DNA from: an uncultured Gemmiger sp.
GTDB lineage: Bacteria; Bacillota; Clostridia; Oscillospirales; Ruminococcaceae
Direction of reading: 5' to 3'
NCBI GenBank assembly: GCA_944382785.1
Contig: CALWNO010000001.1
Location: forward strand, 62,001-126,000
Length of the DNA stretch: 64,000 nucleotides
In this document: one piece after another, positions 51,909 through 59,836 of the stretch
How positions within the stretch are numbered: the first letter of the stretch is position 1
Layout of the letters: each line of letters begins with the position of its first letter
The notes under the pieces: generated by a model
What the model was told of the DNA's origin: nothing
Databases searched by the model: none
Seen by the model: the letters and a program-made list of their open reading frames with translations, nothing else
Translations under genes and position numbers: made by a program

Positions 51909-52316
51909 TCAGTGGCAGCCGCCGCAAGTGGCGCAGCTGCCGGTGCAGCCGCTCTGGGGCGGGTTGACGGTCATGGGATCGCCGCCGTTCATGGCGGTGT
52001 TGATGATAGCGTCAATATGGTTGATCAGAGCTTCGCACTCGGACTTGGCGGCGTTGTAGCGTACCATGCCCTCGCTGGCCATGATCTGGCTGTACAGGTC
52101 GTTGACCTTCTTGTTCAGCTCAGCCACACGCTCGTGATCGGTGGTGCTCTTGGAGGTTTCATTGTTCAGATCCAGGCGGGCCAGGTTGAACTCACCGATA
52201 AGGTTCTGCAGTTCCTGATCCATATCGTTTTCACGGCGGGCAGCGTCCAGCTCCAGGTACCGGGGGTCGGTCTGCAGGGCCATAGCGGCTTTCTTGAAGA
52301 GATCGATGCAATCCAT
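51909..52316 (-). CDS. YlbF/YmcA-family protein with Cys-rich tail
   Basis: A 135-residue helical protein. The body (about 1-110) matches the YlbF/YmcA family; in Bacillus such proteins join YaaT in a complex needed for RNase Y-dependent mRNA maturation, sporulation and competence, and that complex carries iron-sulphur clusters. Here the C-terminus ends with CTGSCATCGGCH, four cysteines (124, 128, 131, 134) and a final histidine, likely to bind metal or a cluster. The ATG at 52316 has AAAGGAG upstream. It is between miaB and mutS. Confidence 0.85.
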   Translation of the reverse strand: MDCIDLFKKAAMALQTDPRYLELDAARRENDMDQELQNLIGEFNLARLDLNNETSKSTTDHERVAELNKKVNDLYSQIMASEGMVRYNAAKSECEALINHIDAIINTAMNGGDPMTVNPPQSGCTGSCATCGGCH

Positions 52317-52382
52317 TTTATTATTCTCCTTTGATTGTGTTTGATTTTTGAATCCTATGCAGTATAGCTTGGAAAGGCAGTT

Positions 52383-53771
52383 TTATTCAGTGACCTGCTC
52401 ACCCAGCAGCAGAGCGGCACGGGAACCGGTCAGACGGACCAGGGCGTACTGCCCCACCAAGTCCTCACTGCCTGCAAATTCCACCACCAGGTTGTTGTCC
52501 AGGCGGCCGTTGAGGGTGCCTTCCAGCCGTCCGGCTCCTTCCACCAGTACCCGAACGGTCTGCCCCGCCAGCCCCGCAATGGCCGCAAAGGCAATACGGT
52601 CCTGGGTACGCAGCAGGCGGTCCATGCGGGCGGCCTTTTCGGCATGGGTGACCGGGTCCTCCATCCTGGCGGCGGGGGTTCCCTCCCGCTTGGAATAGAT
52701 GAAGGTAAACAGCTGCATATACCCGACGGCTTCCACCAGGTCCAGCGTCTTCTGGAAATCCTCCTCCGTCTCGCCGGGGAAGCCCACAATAATGTCACTG
52801 GAGAAGGTCACGCCGGGAATCTGGCGGCGTGCATACTCCACAAGTTCCAGATACTGTTCCACCGTATAATGACGGTTCATTTCTTTCAGAATCCGGTCGC
52901 TGCCGGACTGCACCGGCAGGTGGATGTGCTTGCACAGATGAGGCTGGGCGGCGATGGTATCGATGAGTTTGCGGCTGGCATCCTTGGGGTGGCTGGTCAT
53001 GAAGCGAATCTGGTAATCTCCCGGCACTGCACACAACAGGTTGAGCAGGTCGGCAAAATCGATGGGATTTTCCAGGCCCTTGCCGTAGCTGTTGACATTC
53101 TGCCCCAGCAGGGTGATTTCCTTATAGCCCTGGGCGATCAATTGCTTGAACTCCGCCAGGATGTCCTGAGGTTCCCGGCTGCGTTCCCGCCCGCGCACGT
53201 AAGGCACGATGCAATAGGTGCAGAAGTTGTCGCATCCATACATAATGGGCAGCCAGGCACGGAAGCCGGAATCCCGCCGGATAGGAAGCTCTTCCACCAC
53301 TGCATTACGGGTTTTGGGATCTTCCAGATAGCGCTTGCCCCGGCGGAACCGCTCTGCCAGCATGGCGGGCAGACGGTCGATTCCATCCACACCGAACACC
53401 AGATCCACATAGGGGTAGCTCTTGCGCAGCTTGTCCACGATGTGCTGCTGCTGGGCCATGCACCCACAGACACCGATCACCAGCTTGGGATTCTTTTCTT
53501 TCAGTTTTTTCAGGGCACCCACATTGCCGAACACCCGCTGCTCGGCGTGTTCACGCACAGCACAGGTGTTGAAGAGGATCAGGTCAGCCTGTTCCACATT
53601 CTCGCACATGCCAAAGCCGACATCCATGAGAACGCCGCGGATCTTTTCTCCATCGTTCACATTCTGTTGGCAGCCGTAGCTGTGTACATACGCCAGAGGA
53701 GGCGCATCCTGATAGACAGACGCGATCACGGCGGCAGCCTGCGCGTCATGGGTGTAGGTCAGTTTTTCCAA
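52383..53771 (-). CDS. miaB: tRNA-2-methylthio-N6-dimethylallyladenosine synthase
   Basis: Radical-SAM enzyme that adds a methylthio group to i6A37 of tRNA. It has the N-terminal UPF0004 domain with cysteines at 34 (YGCQQN), 70 (NTCAVRE) and 104 (GCMAQ) for one cluster, the radical-SAM triplet CDNFCTYC at 180, 184 and 187 for the second, and a C-terminal TRAM domain. The long frame to 53843 runs through its own promoter; the TTG at 53771 with AGGAG seven bases upstream is the likely start (462 residues). Promoter at 53832-53860. Its substrate is produced by MiaA, encoded downstream. Confidence 0.96.
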   Translation of the reverse strand: MEKLTYTHDAQAAAVIASVYQDAPPLAYVHSYGCQQNVNDGEKIRGVLMDVGFGMCENVEQADLILFNTCAVREHAEQRVFGNVGALKKLKEKNPKLVIGVCGCMAQQQHIVDKLRKSYPYVDLVFGVDGIDRLPAMLAERFRRGKRYLEDPKTRNAVVEELPIRRDSGFRAWLPIMYGCDNFCTYCIVPYVRGRERSREPQDILAEFKQLIAQGYKEITLLGQNVNSYGKGLENPIDFADLLNLLCAVPGDYQIRFMTSHPKDASRKLIDTIAAQPHLCKHIHLPVQSGSDRILKEMNRHYTVEQYLELVEYARRQIPGVTFSSDIIVGFPGETEEDFQKTLDLVEAVGYMQLFTFIYSKREGTPAARMEDPVTHAEKAARMDRLLRTQDRIAFAAIAGLAGQTVRVLVEGAGRLEGTLNGRLDNNLVVEFAGSEDLVGQYALVRLTGSRAALLLGEQVTE

Positions 53772-53831
53772 GTTTGATCTCCTGCCATTGTATGTAAGTT
53801 CCAATGGGCATACGCCCAGATATACCATAAT

Positions 53832-53860
53832 AGTATATCGCACCCCCCTAAAAAGTACAA
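53832..53860 (-). promoter_or_regulatory. Promoter of the miaB-mutSL operon
   Basis: Minus-strand TTGTAC (53860-53855), 17-base spacer, TATACT (53837-53832). It lies back to back with the plus-strand promoter at 53897-53925. Confidence 0.78.
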
Positions 53861-53896
53861 GACGTATCCGGAAGGATTTTTTACAGGCCTTTCGGC

Positions 53897-53925
53897 TTGG
53901 CGCGGTATCCTCCCAGTGCTATAAT
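53897..53925 (+). promoter_or_regulatory. Promoter of the EFR1-type ferredoxin gene
   Basis: TTGGCG (53897-53902), 17-base spacer ending in TGC, TATAAT (53920-53925): an extended -10. The ATG is about 30 bases further on. Confidence 0.78.
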
Positions 53926-53954
53926 GAAGCCATCAATCAAGGAGGCCTTTTGCC

Positions 53955-54719
53955 ATGAAGCTGTATTCTCTTGTTTTCAGCCCCACCGGCGGCACTCAAA
54001 AAGCCGCTGACGCTCTCTGCGCCGGGTTTTCTCTTCCGGTACATACTCTTGACCTGTGTGATGGAAAATTTGATTTTGCATCCCTGCATTTCACGCCGCA
54101 GGACCTGTGTGTGTTTTCGGTGCCCAGCTTTGGAGGGCGTGTTCCTTCTCCGGCTGCCCGGCGGATGGCGGCCATTCAGGGCGGTGGTGCGATGGCTGTA
54201 CTGCTGGTGGCCTACGGCAACCGTGCCTTTGACGACACCCTCATTGAGATGAAGGATCTGGCCGAGAACGCTGGGTTCTGCTGTGTTGCCGCTGTGGCTG
54301 CCATAGCCGAACACTCCATCGCCCGTTGCTATGCCGCCGGACGCCCGGATGAAGCAGACAGGCAGGAGCTGACCGGATACGGCAGGCAAATCTTCACCGC
54401 CGTCCAAGATGGCGATCTGCCCGCCGGGTTCCATGTGCCGGGCAACCGTCCATACCGCGCCTTCGGCGGCGTGGGGATGATTCCCCTGCCGGATGCCGAT
54501 TGCACAAGCTGCGGAACCTGCGCCGCATTGTGCCCCACCGGTGCCATCTCTGCCCAGGACCCAACGCAGGTGGATGGCGATCTTTGTATCAGCTGTATGC
54601 GGTGTATTGCCGTTTGTCCGGAACACGCCCGCCATGCCCCGACGGAAAAGGTGGCCGCCACCGAGCAAAAGTTGGCCAAACTGTGTGCCGATCGGAAATC
54701 CAATGCACTTTTTCTGTAA
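53955..54719 (+). CDS. EFR1-type flavodoxin/ferredoxin fusion
   Basis: A 254-residue protein with a flavodoxin-like half and a two-cluster ferredoxin half. The FMN-phosphate loop is SPTGGTQKAA at residues 9-18. The two 4Fe-4S motifs have cysteines 183, 186, 189, 193 (CTSCGTCAALCP) and 211, 214, 217, 221 (CISCMRCIAVCP). Such EFRs shuttle electrons between flavins and Fe-S partners in anaerobes; the specific partner is unknown. The ATG at 53955 has AAGGAGGC upstream. It has its own promoter and is followed by a MerR-type regulator on the same strand. Confidence 0.9.
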   Translation: MKLYSLVFSPTGGTQKAADALCAGFSLPVHTLDLCDGKFDFASLHFTPQDLCVFSVPSFGGRVPSPAARRMAAIQGGGAMAVLLVAYGNRAFDDTLIEMKDLAENAGFCCVAAVAAIAEHSIARCYAAGRPDEADRQELTGYGRQIFTAVQDGDLPAGFHVPGNRPYRAFGGVGMIPLPDADCTSCGTCAALCPTGAISAQDPTQVDGDLCISCMRCIAVCPEHARHAPTEKVAATEQKLAKLCADRKSNALFL

Positions 54720-54755
54720 ATTTTTGAAAACAGTCTCCCAAAAGATCGATTTGCC

Positions 54756-54786
54756 TTGACCTTCTACCCACTTCATGGTTTATGCT
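54756..54786 (+). promoter_or_regulatory. MerR-type promoter with 19-bp spacer
   Basis: TTGACC (54756-54761), a 19-base spacer, TATGCT (54781-54786). The long spacer contains an imperfect dyad, ACCTTCTA against TTCATGGT. This is the architecture MerR activators need, and it lies directly before the merR-type gene, so autoregulation is likely. Confidence 0.75.
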
Positions 54787-54814
54787 GTCCTTGAAAGGAC
54801 GGTGAACGGCTTTG

Positions 54815-55702
54815 ATGAACATCAAACAAGCCTCCCAGCTCAGTGGTGTTTCTGCCCAGAACATCCGGTATTATGAGCGGGAAGGGCTGCTTTGTCCGCA
54901 GCGTGATCCGAACAATGATTACAGACGGTACTCTGACCAGGACCTGTACACCCTGAAGCTCATTCGCATGCTGCGTATGCTGGACATGCCGTTGGAGGAT
55001 ATCCGTGCTGTGTTGAACGGCACGGTCTCCCTCCCTCAGGCCTTGCAGAGCCAGGAGCGGCGTTTACAGGCGCAATCGGAAAAATTGCAGGCCGCCATCC
55101 ACTTTTGCCGGGAGCTGAAAACCGGCGTTCGGGATGCCGGGCAGCTGGATGTGGATGCCTGCCTCACACGCATGGAAAGGGCTCCGCAGGCCGGCGGATT
55201 CTTTGCCGGATGGGTGCAGGATTACAAGCAGGTGGCCGCTGCTCAGCACGAGGAGGAATTCACCTTTGTGCCGGACGGCCCGGTCACCAATCCCCGGGAA
55301 TTCACCAACGCCCTGCTCGCCTGGAGCCAGGCAGACGGCAGGAATATTGTGATCACCCGGGAAGGCATGTACCCCCACTTTACCATGAACGGCACGGAAT
55401 ATGAGGCACAACGCTTTTACCGCCGCATCGGATTCCGGTATATCAGCGCTCCGCTGGCCATCGTCCGATGCCGCCGCTGTACAGACAGCAACAAGGACCA
55501 GACGGTGCCGCCCATTCGCCGCCGTCTGCTTCGCATCCTGCGCTGTTCCCTGCCTGCACTGCTTTTCTTTGCCATGATCATGGTTCCCTGCTCCGGCTGG
55601 CTGTTCGCCCACGGGCAATCCATCCAGGAAATCCTGGTGGGCTGGTTTGCGGTGCTTGCCATAGCCATCATGTGCGGGTTGAGCGCCTGGTTCAACTATT
55701 AG
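54815..55702 (+). CDS. Membrane-anchored MerR-family regulator
   Basis: A 295-residue one-component regulator. The winged helix-turn-helix is at residues 1-70 (IKQASQLSGVSAQNIRYYEREGLL then DYRRYSDQDLYTLKLI), followed by a dimerisation helix to about residue 105 and a soluble sensing part (about 140-215). Residues 235-258 and 268-292 are two hydrophobic segments, which would tether it to the membrane. I chose the ATG at 54815 over the TTG at 54812. It lies behind a 19-bp-spacer promoter and after the EFR1 gene. The signal is unknown. Confidence 0.88.
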   Translation: MNIKQASQLSGVSAQNIRYYEREGLLCPQRDPNNDYRRYSDQDLYTLKLIRMLRMLDMPLEDIRAVLNGTVSLPQALQSQERRLQAQSEKLQAAIHFCRELKTGVRDAGQLDVDACLTRMERAPQAGGFFAGWVQDYKQVAAAQHEEEFTFVPDGPVTNPREFTNALLAWSQADGRNIVITREGMYPHFTMNGTEYEAQRFYRRIGFRYISAPLAIVRCRRCTDSNKDQTVPPIRRRLLRILRCSLPALLFFAMIMVPCSGWLFAHGQSIQEILVGWFAVLAIAIMCGLSAWFNY

Positions 55703-55732
55703 AATCACTTCAACGACAAAACCCGATAAACC

Positions 55733-55766
55733 AAAAGCGCCCCCACACTTTGTAGAGGCGCTTTTT
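55733..55766. terminator. Bidirectional terminator between the MerR and aldo/keto reductase genes
   Basis: AAAAGCGCC pairs with GGCGCTTTT around a loop of 15 bases, flanked by AAAA and TTTTT, so it serves both converging genes. Confidence 0.85.
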
Positions 55767-55769
55767 CGG

Positions 55770-56873
55770 TTATTCAAAATAGCGGGCTATTTCCTTCATG
55801 CGGCTGCTTTGCGCCACCTGGAAGGGGCATTGGCGGTCACAGTGTCCGCATCCGATGCAGGCATCCGCCTTGACCGTCAGCTTCCCGTAATGCCCGGCGG
55901 CCATCCGGTCGCCGGCACAGGCAAGATCATAATACTTGTTCACCAGTCCGATGTCGATCCCCGCCGGGCAGGGTTGACAGTGGTTGCAGTAAACGCAGTT
56001 GCCGGACACATCCTTTGGGGTGAACCGGGCAATCATGGAATAGTCCCGCTGTTGTGCATCCGCCTGCAGGAACCCAAGCAGCTGTTCCAGATCCTGCAAT
56101 CCGCGCACCCCTGGAAGCACCGTAAGCACACCGGGGCGGTCCATGGCATATTGCAGACATTGATAGCGAGTCATAGCAACGCCGAAAGGAGAAGTGGCAG
56201 CGTCCAGCAGTTTGCCACCGTGGAAAGGCTTCATCACCGAAACCCCGACGCCCAGGGCCTGGCAGCGCTGCAACAGTGCTGCCCGCTCGGTCACAGAACC
56301 GATGCCAAGTTCATCCCCCTGTTCCAGATCATAGGCTGGATTCAGGGAGAACATCATCATGTCCATGAGCCCGCTGTCCAGTGCTTTTTGCGCCACCGAC
56401 GGTGTGTGGGAAGAGAATCCGATGTGATGGACCCGCCCCTGCGCTTTCAATTCCTGAATATAGGCAAGCACTCCGGATTGCAGCAACTCTTCCAGATCCT
56501 GCATCTCGTCCACACAATGCAGAAAGCCGAAGTCTGCATAATCGGTCCCGATGGTCCTCATTTCCCATTCAAATGTGCGGCGGATTTCGTCTAAATTCCG
56601 AGACCAGCCGTAGTCACCTTCTTTATTATAGACGGCGCCGAAATGCAGCTGAAAAAAGACCTTCTCCCGCTGTCCGGCAATGGCTCTGCCGAAAGGTGCA
56701 TAGGTCTTGGCACCACCGGCGCACAGATCAAAGTAATTGATCCCCTTTTCAATGGCACAACGGACTGTTGTTTCGATTTCCGTTTCCGTTGCCTGCTGGA
56801 TTCCACCCAGCCCAAGTCCCAGCACGCCAAAGGATTCCGTATCCTTTCCGTGGGGCAATTTCCGATATTCCAC
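55770..56873 (-). CDS. Aldo/keto reductase-like oxidoreductase with two 4Fe-4S clusters
   Basis: A 367-residue protein of the COG1453 type. The TIM-barrel N-terminal domain begins MEYRKLPHGKDTESFGVLGLGLGG and has NYFDLCAGG and YADFGFLHCVD. The strand where most aldo/keto reductases carry the catalytic lysine reads FFQLHFG, with no lysine. The C-terminal part has cysteines in CVYCNHCQPCP and CIGCGHCDRQCP, enough for two 4Fe-4S clusters. It probably transfers electrons from a ferredoxin; the substrate is unknown. The start is a GTG at 56873 with GGGAGG upstream. It converges on the MerR gene. Confidence 0.9.
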   Translation of the reverse strand: MEYRKLPHGKDTESFGVLGLGLGGIQQATETEIETTVRCAIEKGINYFDLCAGGAKTYAPFGRAIAGQREKVFFQLHFGAVYNKEGDYGWSRNLDEIRRTFEWEMRTIGTDYADFGFLHCVDEMQDLEELLQSGVLAYIQELKAQGRVHHIGFSSHTPSVAQKALDSGLMDMMMFSLNPAYDLEQGDELGIGSVTERAALLQRCQALGVGVSVMKPFHGGKLLDAATSPFGVAMTRYQCLQYAMDRPGVLTVLPGVRGLQDLEQLLGFLQADAQQRDYSMIARFTPKDVSGNCVYCNHCQPCPAGIDIGLVNKYYDLACAGDRMAAGHYGKLTVKADACIGCGHCDRQCPFQVAQSSRMKEIARYFE

Positions 56874-56988
56874 TGTATAAGCCTCCCTTTGAGCTGCATT
56901 GCCAGCCCTTCTGGCTTTATTGTAGCGGAGGACCGGAGCTGAGAGAAGAACCGATTTGGCCCTACTGTATGAACCAGCCGTTCACAGT

Positions 56989-58278
56989 TCAGCAGTGAGT
57001 TTCAGTCATCATACGGATGATGGTCCTGTCGGTTTCCCTCATCCCCTCCCGGGCCAGGGCGCCAATGTTTCGGATGTTGTTCTCCACCCCCTTGGTCACG
57101 ATACCATCGCCGCTGTAAAACTGCGTTCCATGGGCCTGCATCTGCATTCCCAAAAGGCCCGCTTCCACAGCTGAGGCAATCTTGGCCGCACAGCTGGCCT
57201 TGGCGCCGTCACAGATAATGCCGGAATCCATGGCAATGGCGTTCACAATGGTATGGGAGATTTCGTCATACCGTCCACCGTGCAGGTAGCACACACCGGC
57301 CCCGGCTCCGACGCCGGCTGCCACCGCTCCACAGAAGGCGCTGAGTTTACCGATCCCTGTCTTGATATGGATGGTGACCAGATTGGATACGGTCAACGCG
57401 CGGTACAGCTGTGCCTGGTCTACCTGCATCTGCTCGGCGTATACGATGACCGGCAGCGAAGCAGTCAGTCCCTGGTTGCCGCTGCCGGAATTGATCACCA
57501 CCGGCAGTTCACAGCCGTTCATCCGGGCGTCCGAGCCTGCTGCCGCCATCGCTTTGGCCCTGTTGTGGACATCATCGCCATAAGCCTGCAGAAGAATGCG
57601 CCCGATGTTGGCGCCGTCCTGGCCTTTCACCCCTTCTTCCGCAATGGCTGTGTTGTACGCAATCTGCCGTTGCAGTACTTCGCGCACATCTTCCGGTTCC
57701 AACTGATCCGCAAAGGTGATGATGCTTTCCACACTCAGCAGGCTGCGATCCGTGGTTTTGGCCGTCTGTTCCTCGCTGCAGGGACGATCCAGCCGAATTT
57801 GGCCGTCTTTTTCCACGCGTACCACGTTGGTGTGTCCACCCACCAACCGGACCCGAGCCGTATGACCGCCGCCTGCCATGCGGATATCGATATCCAGCAA
57901 AAAACCGCTGTCCGCCGCAGTGACCGTAATGGGCGTATGGCTGCGGCAGTCGGCAATCCCGGACAGATCCTCGGCTGTAATATCCGCCAGGACCTCCAGT
58001 TCCCTGTCCGCATTTCCGGCCACCGCACCGGCGGCCACCGCGGCCTCGATGCCGCGCAGTCCGCCGGTGTGCGGCACTACCACACTTTTGACGTTTTTCA
58101 TGATGTTGGCGCTGACTGCCACCGTCACCATCTGGGGCACACATCCCAATTCCTGCCGGGCCAGCGCCGCCGCATACGCCAGCGCAATGGGTTCGGTGCA
58201 GCCCATAGCCGGGACCAGTTCTTCCCGCAGAATCTGTACATAGGCCGCATAAATTTCCGGGCTGAGTTTCTCTTTCAA
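56989..58278 (-). CDS. L-cysteine desulfidase/serine dehydratase alpha-like (UPF0597, CyuA type)
   Basis: A 429-residue cytoplasmic enzyme of the UPF0597/YhaM family. VPAMGCTEPIALAYAAALAR near the start and NSGSGNQGLTASLPV and DGAKASCAAKIA further on are diagnostic; the cysteines in those motifs are expected to hold an Fe-S cluster. E. coli CyuA of this family breaks cysteine into pyruvate, ammonia and sulphide. Here no cysteine transporter is adjacent. The start is a TTG at 58278. A strong promoter lies at 58317-58345, back to back with rarA. Confidence 0.88.
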   Translation of the reverse strand: MKEKLSPEIYAAYVQILREELVPAMGCTEPIALAYAAALARQELGCVPQMVTVAVSANIMKNVKSVVVPHTGGLRGIEAAVAAGAVAGNADRELEVLADITAEDLSGIADCRSHTPITVTAADSGFLLDIDIRMAGGGHTARVRLVGGHTNVVRVEKDGQIRLDRPCSEEQTAKTTDRSLLSVESIITFADQLEPEDVREVLQRQIAYNTAIAEEGVKGQDGANIGRILLQAYGDDVHNRAKAMAAAGSDARMNGCELPVVINSGSGNQGLTASLPVIVYAEQMQVDQAQLYRALTVSNLVTIHIKTGIGKLSAFCGAVAAGVGAGAGVCYLHGGRYDEISHTIVNAIAMDSGIICDGAKASCAAKIASAVEAGLLGMQMQAHGTQFYSGDGIVTKGVENNIRNIGALAREGMRETDRTIIRMMTETHC

Positions 58279-58316
58279 AGTATCCGCCTGCCTTTATCGC
58301 TTTTGATTGTGGCGTC

Positions 58317-58345
58317 ATTATACTACACTGCCCCATAAAAATCAA
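58317..58345 (-). promoter_or_regulatory. Promoter of the cysteine desulfidase-like gene
   Basis: Minus-strand TTGATT (58345-58340), 17-base spacer, TATAAT (58322-58317). The leader is about 40 bases. Confidence 0.8.
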
Positions 58346-58376
58346 AATAACTCTATGCCGTAACAGCAAAAGGTTG

Positions 58377-58382
58377 TATAAT
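58377..58382 (+). promoter_or_regulatory. Possible -10 box of rarA
   Basis: A perfect TATAAT 37 bases before the rarA ATG, with no convincing -35 at 16-18 bases. Confidence 0.4.
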
Positions 58383-58418
58383 AGAAGAAAAGATTGTGTT
58401 TGGTGGGGAGGCATCACC

Positions 58419-59741
58419 ATGCAGCAGACAACGCTTTTTGAACAGAACACGCCCCAGCCGCTGGCTGCCCGTCTGCGTCCACGCACTCTGGAAGAATATG
58501 TGGGGCAGACACACCTTCTCGGTCCCGGCAAAGTGCTTCGGCGCCTGATTGAGAGCGACCAGATTTCGTCCATGATCTTCTGGGGCCCGCCGGGCGTGGG
58601 AAAAACCACCCTGGCCCGCATCATCGCCAACCGGACCAAGGCCGCCTTTATTGATTTTTCTGCCGTGACCAGCGGCATCAAAGAAATTCGTACCGTCATG
58701 CAGCAGGCGGAAGACAACCGCCGTTTCGGGGAAAAGACCATCCTCTTTGTGGACGAGATTCACCGCTTCAACAAAGCCCAGCAGGATGCCTTTCTGCCCT
58801 TTGTGGAAAAAGGCAGCATCATTCTGATCGGCGCCACCACCGAGAATCCTTCCTTTGAGATCAACGGCGCTCTGCTTTCCCGGTGCAAGGTATTTGTGCT
58901 GCAGGCCCTCAAGACTGAAGATCTGGTTCTGCTTTTGCAGCGTGCGCTGAAGGACGAACGGGGATTCGGCAAACAGGTGGTGCATATCGAACCGGATATG
59001 CTGGAAGCTTTGGCCGTCTTTTCCAACGGGGACGCCAGGACTGCCCTTTCCACCCTGGAAATGGTGGTGCTGAACGGAGAAGTCAACGCTGACGGCAGCG
59101 TCACGGTCAGCAAGGAAACGCTGGAACAGTGCACCGAGAAAAAATCCCTTTTATATGACAAGCACGGGGAGGAGCATTACAACCTGATCTCGGCGCTGCA
59201 CAAATCCATGCGCAATTCCGACCCGGATGCCGCCGTTTACTGGCTGGCCCGTATGTTGGAAGCAGGTGAAGACCCGCTGTATGTGGCACGCCGGGTCATT
59301 CGCTTTGCCAGTGAGGATGTGGGACTGGCAGACCCGCGGGCATTGGAACAGGCGGTGGCCGCCTACCAGGCCTGCCACTTTCTGGGCATGCCGGAATGTA
59401 CGGTGCATCTGACCCAGGCAGTCATATACATGGCCATGGCTCCGAAATCCAACGCCCTGTACAAGGCCTATGAGCATGCCAAAACCGATGCGGTACGTCA
59501 ACTGGCCGAGCCGGTGCCGCTGATCATCCGCAACGCGCCCACCCGTCTGATGAAGGAGCTGGAGTATGGCAAGGGATACCGGTATGCCCACAACGAACCG
59601 GACAAACTCACCTCCATGCAATGTCTGCCGGACAGTCTGGTTGGCCGGGAATACTATGAGCCCGCCGAAGAAGGACTGGAAGGCCGGTACAAAACCAGGC
59701 TGGAACAAATCAAAACCTGGAAAAAGGAACACCAGCAATAA
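58419..59741 (+). CDS. rarA: Replication-associated recombination protein A (RarA/MgsA ATPase)
   Basis: AAA+ clamp-loader-like ATPase acting at stalled forks. It has LAARLRPRTLEEYVGQTHLL, Walker A in FWGPPGVGKTTLARI, Walker B in ILFVDEIHRFNKAQQDAFLP, the sensor block LIGATTENPSFEIN, and the C-terminal YWLARMLEAGEDPLYVARR through MAPKSNALYKAY tetramerisation region. At 440 residues it is standard. The ATG at 58419 with GGGGAGGCATCACC upstream was chosen over the longer reading to 58374, which would begin at the -10 box. It is a single gene with its own terminator. Confidence 0.96.
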   Translation: MQQTTLFEQNTPQPLAARLRPRTLEEYVGQTHLLGPGKVLRRLIESDQISSMIFWGPPGVGKTTLARIIANRTKAAFIDFSAVTSGIKEIRTVMQQAEDNRRFGEKTILFVDEIHRFNKAQQDAFLPFVEKGSIILIGATTENPSFEINGALLSRCKVFVLQALKTEDLVLLLQRALKDERGFGKQVVHIEPDMLEALAVFSNGDARTALSTLEMVVLNGEVNADGSVTVSKETLEQCTEKKSLLYDKHGEEHYNLISALHKSMRNSDPDAAVYWLARMLEAGEDPLYVARRVIRFASEDVGLADPRALEQAVAAYQACHFLGMPECTVHLTQAVIYMAMAPKSNALYKAYEHAKTDAVRQLAEPVPLIIRNAPTRLMKELEYGKGYRYAHNEPDKLTSMQCLPDSLVGREYYEPAEEGLEGRYKTRLEQIKTWKKEHQQ

Positions 59742-59759
59742 ATCCTTTTTCCACAGCAA

Positions 59760-59810
59760 GGCCCCCTGCACAGGCACGCAAATGCTTATGCAGGGGGCCG
59801 GTTTTATTTT
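59760..59810 (+). terminator. Terminator of rarA
   Basis: GGCCCCCTGCA pairs perfectly with TGCAGGGGGCC around an 18-base loop, followed by GGTTTTATTTT. Confidence 0.88.
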
Positions 59811-59836
59811 ATGGGGATGATTTCGGTGCTGAAATC

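Noticed and set aside
49323..52334. A 1003-codon open frame on the plus strand
   Set aside because: It is the antisense shadow of mutS and the YlbF-like gene, has no ribosome site or family resemblance, and reflects the GC-biased codon use of the minus-strand genes.
57572..58741. A 389-codon minus frame crossing the cysteine desulfidase start and rarA
   Set aside because: It overlaps two real genes in other frames, runs through the divergent promoter region, and translates to Gly/Arg-rich sequence without homology.
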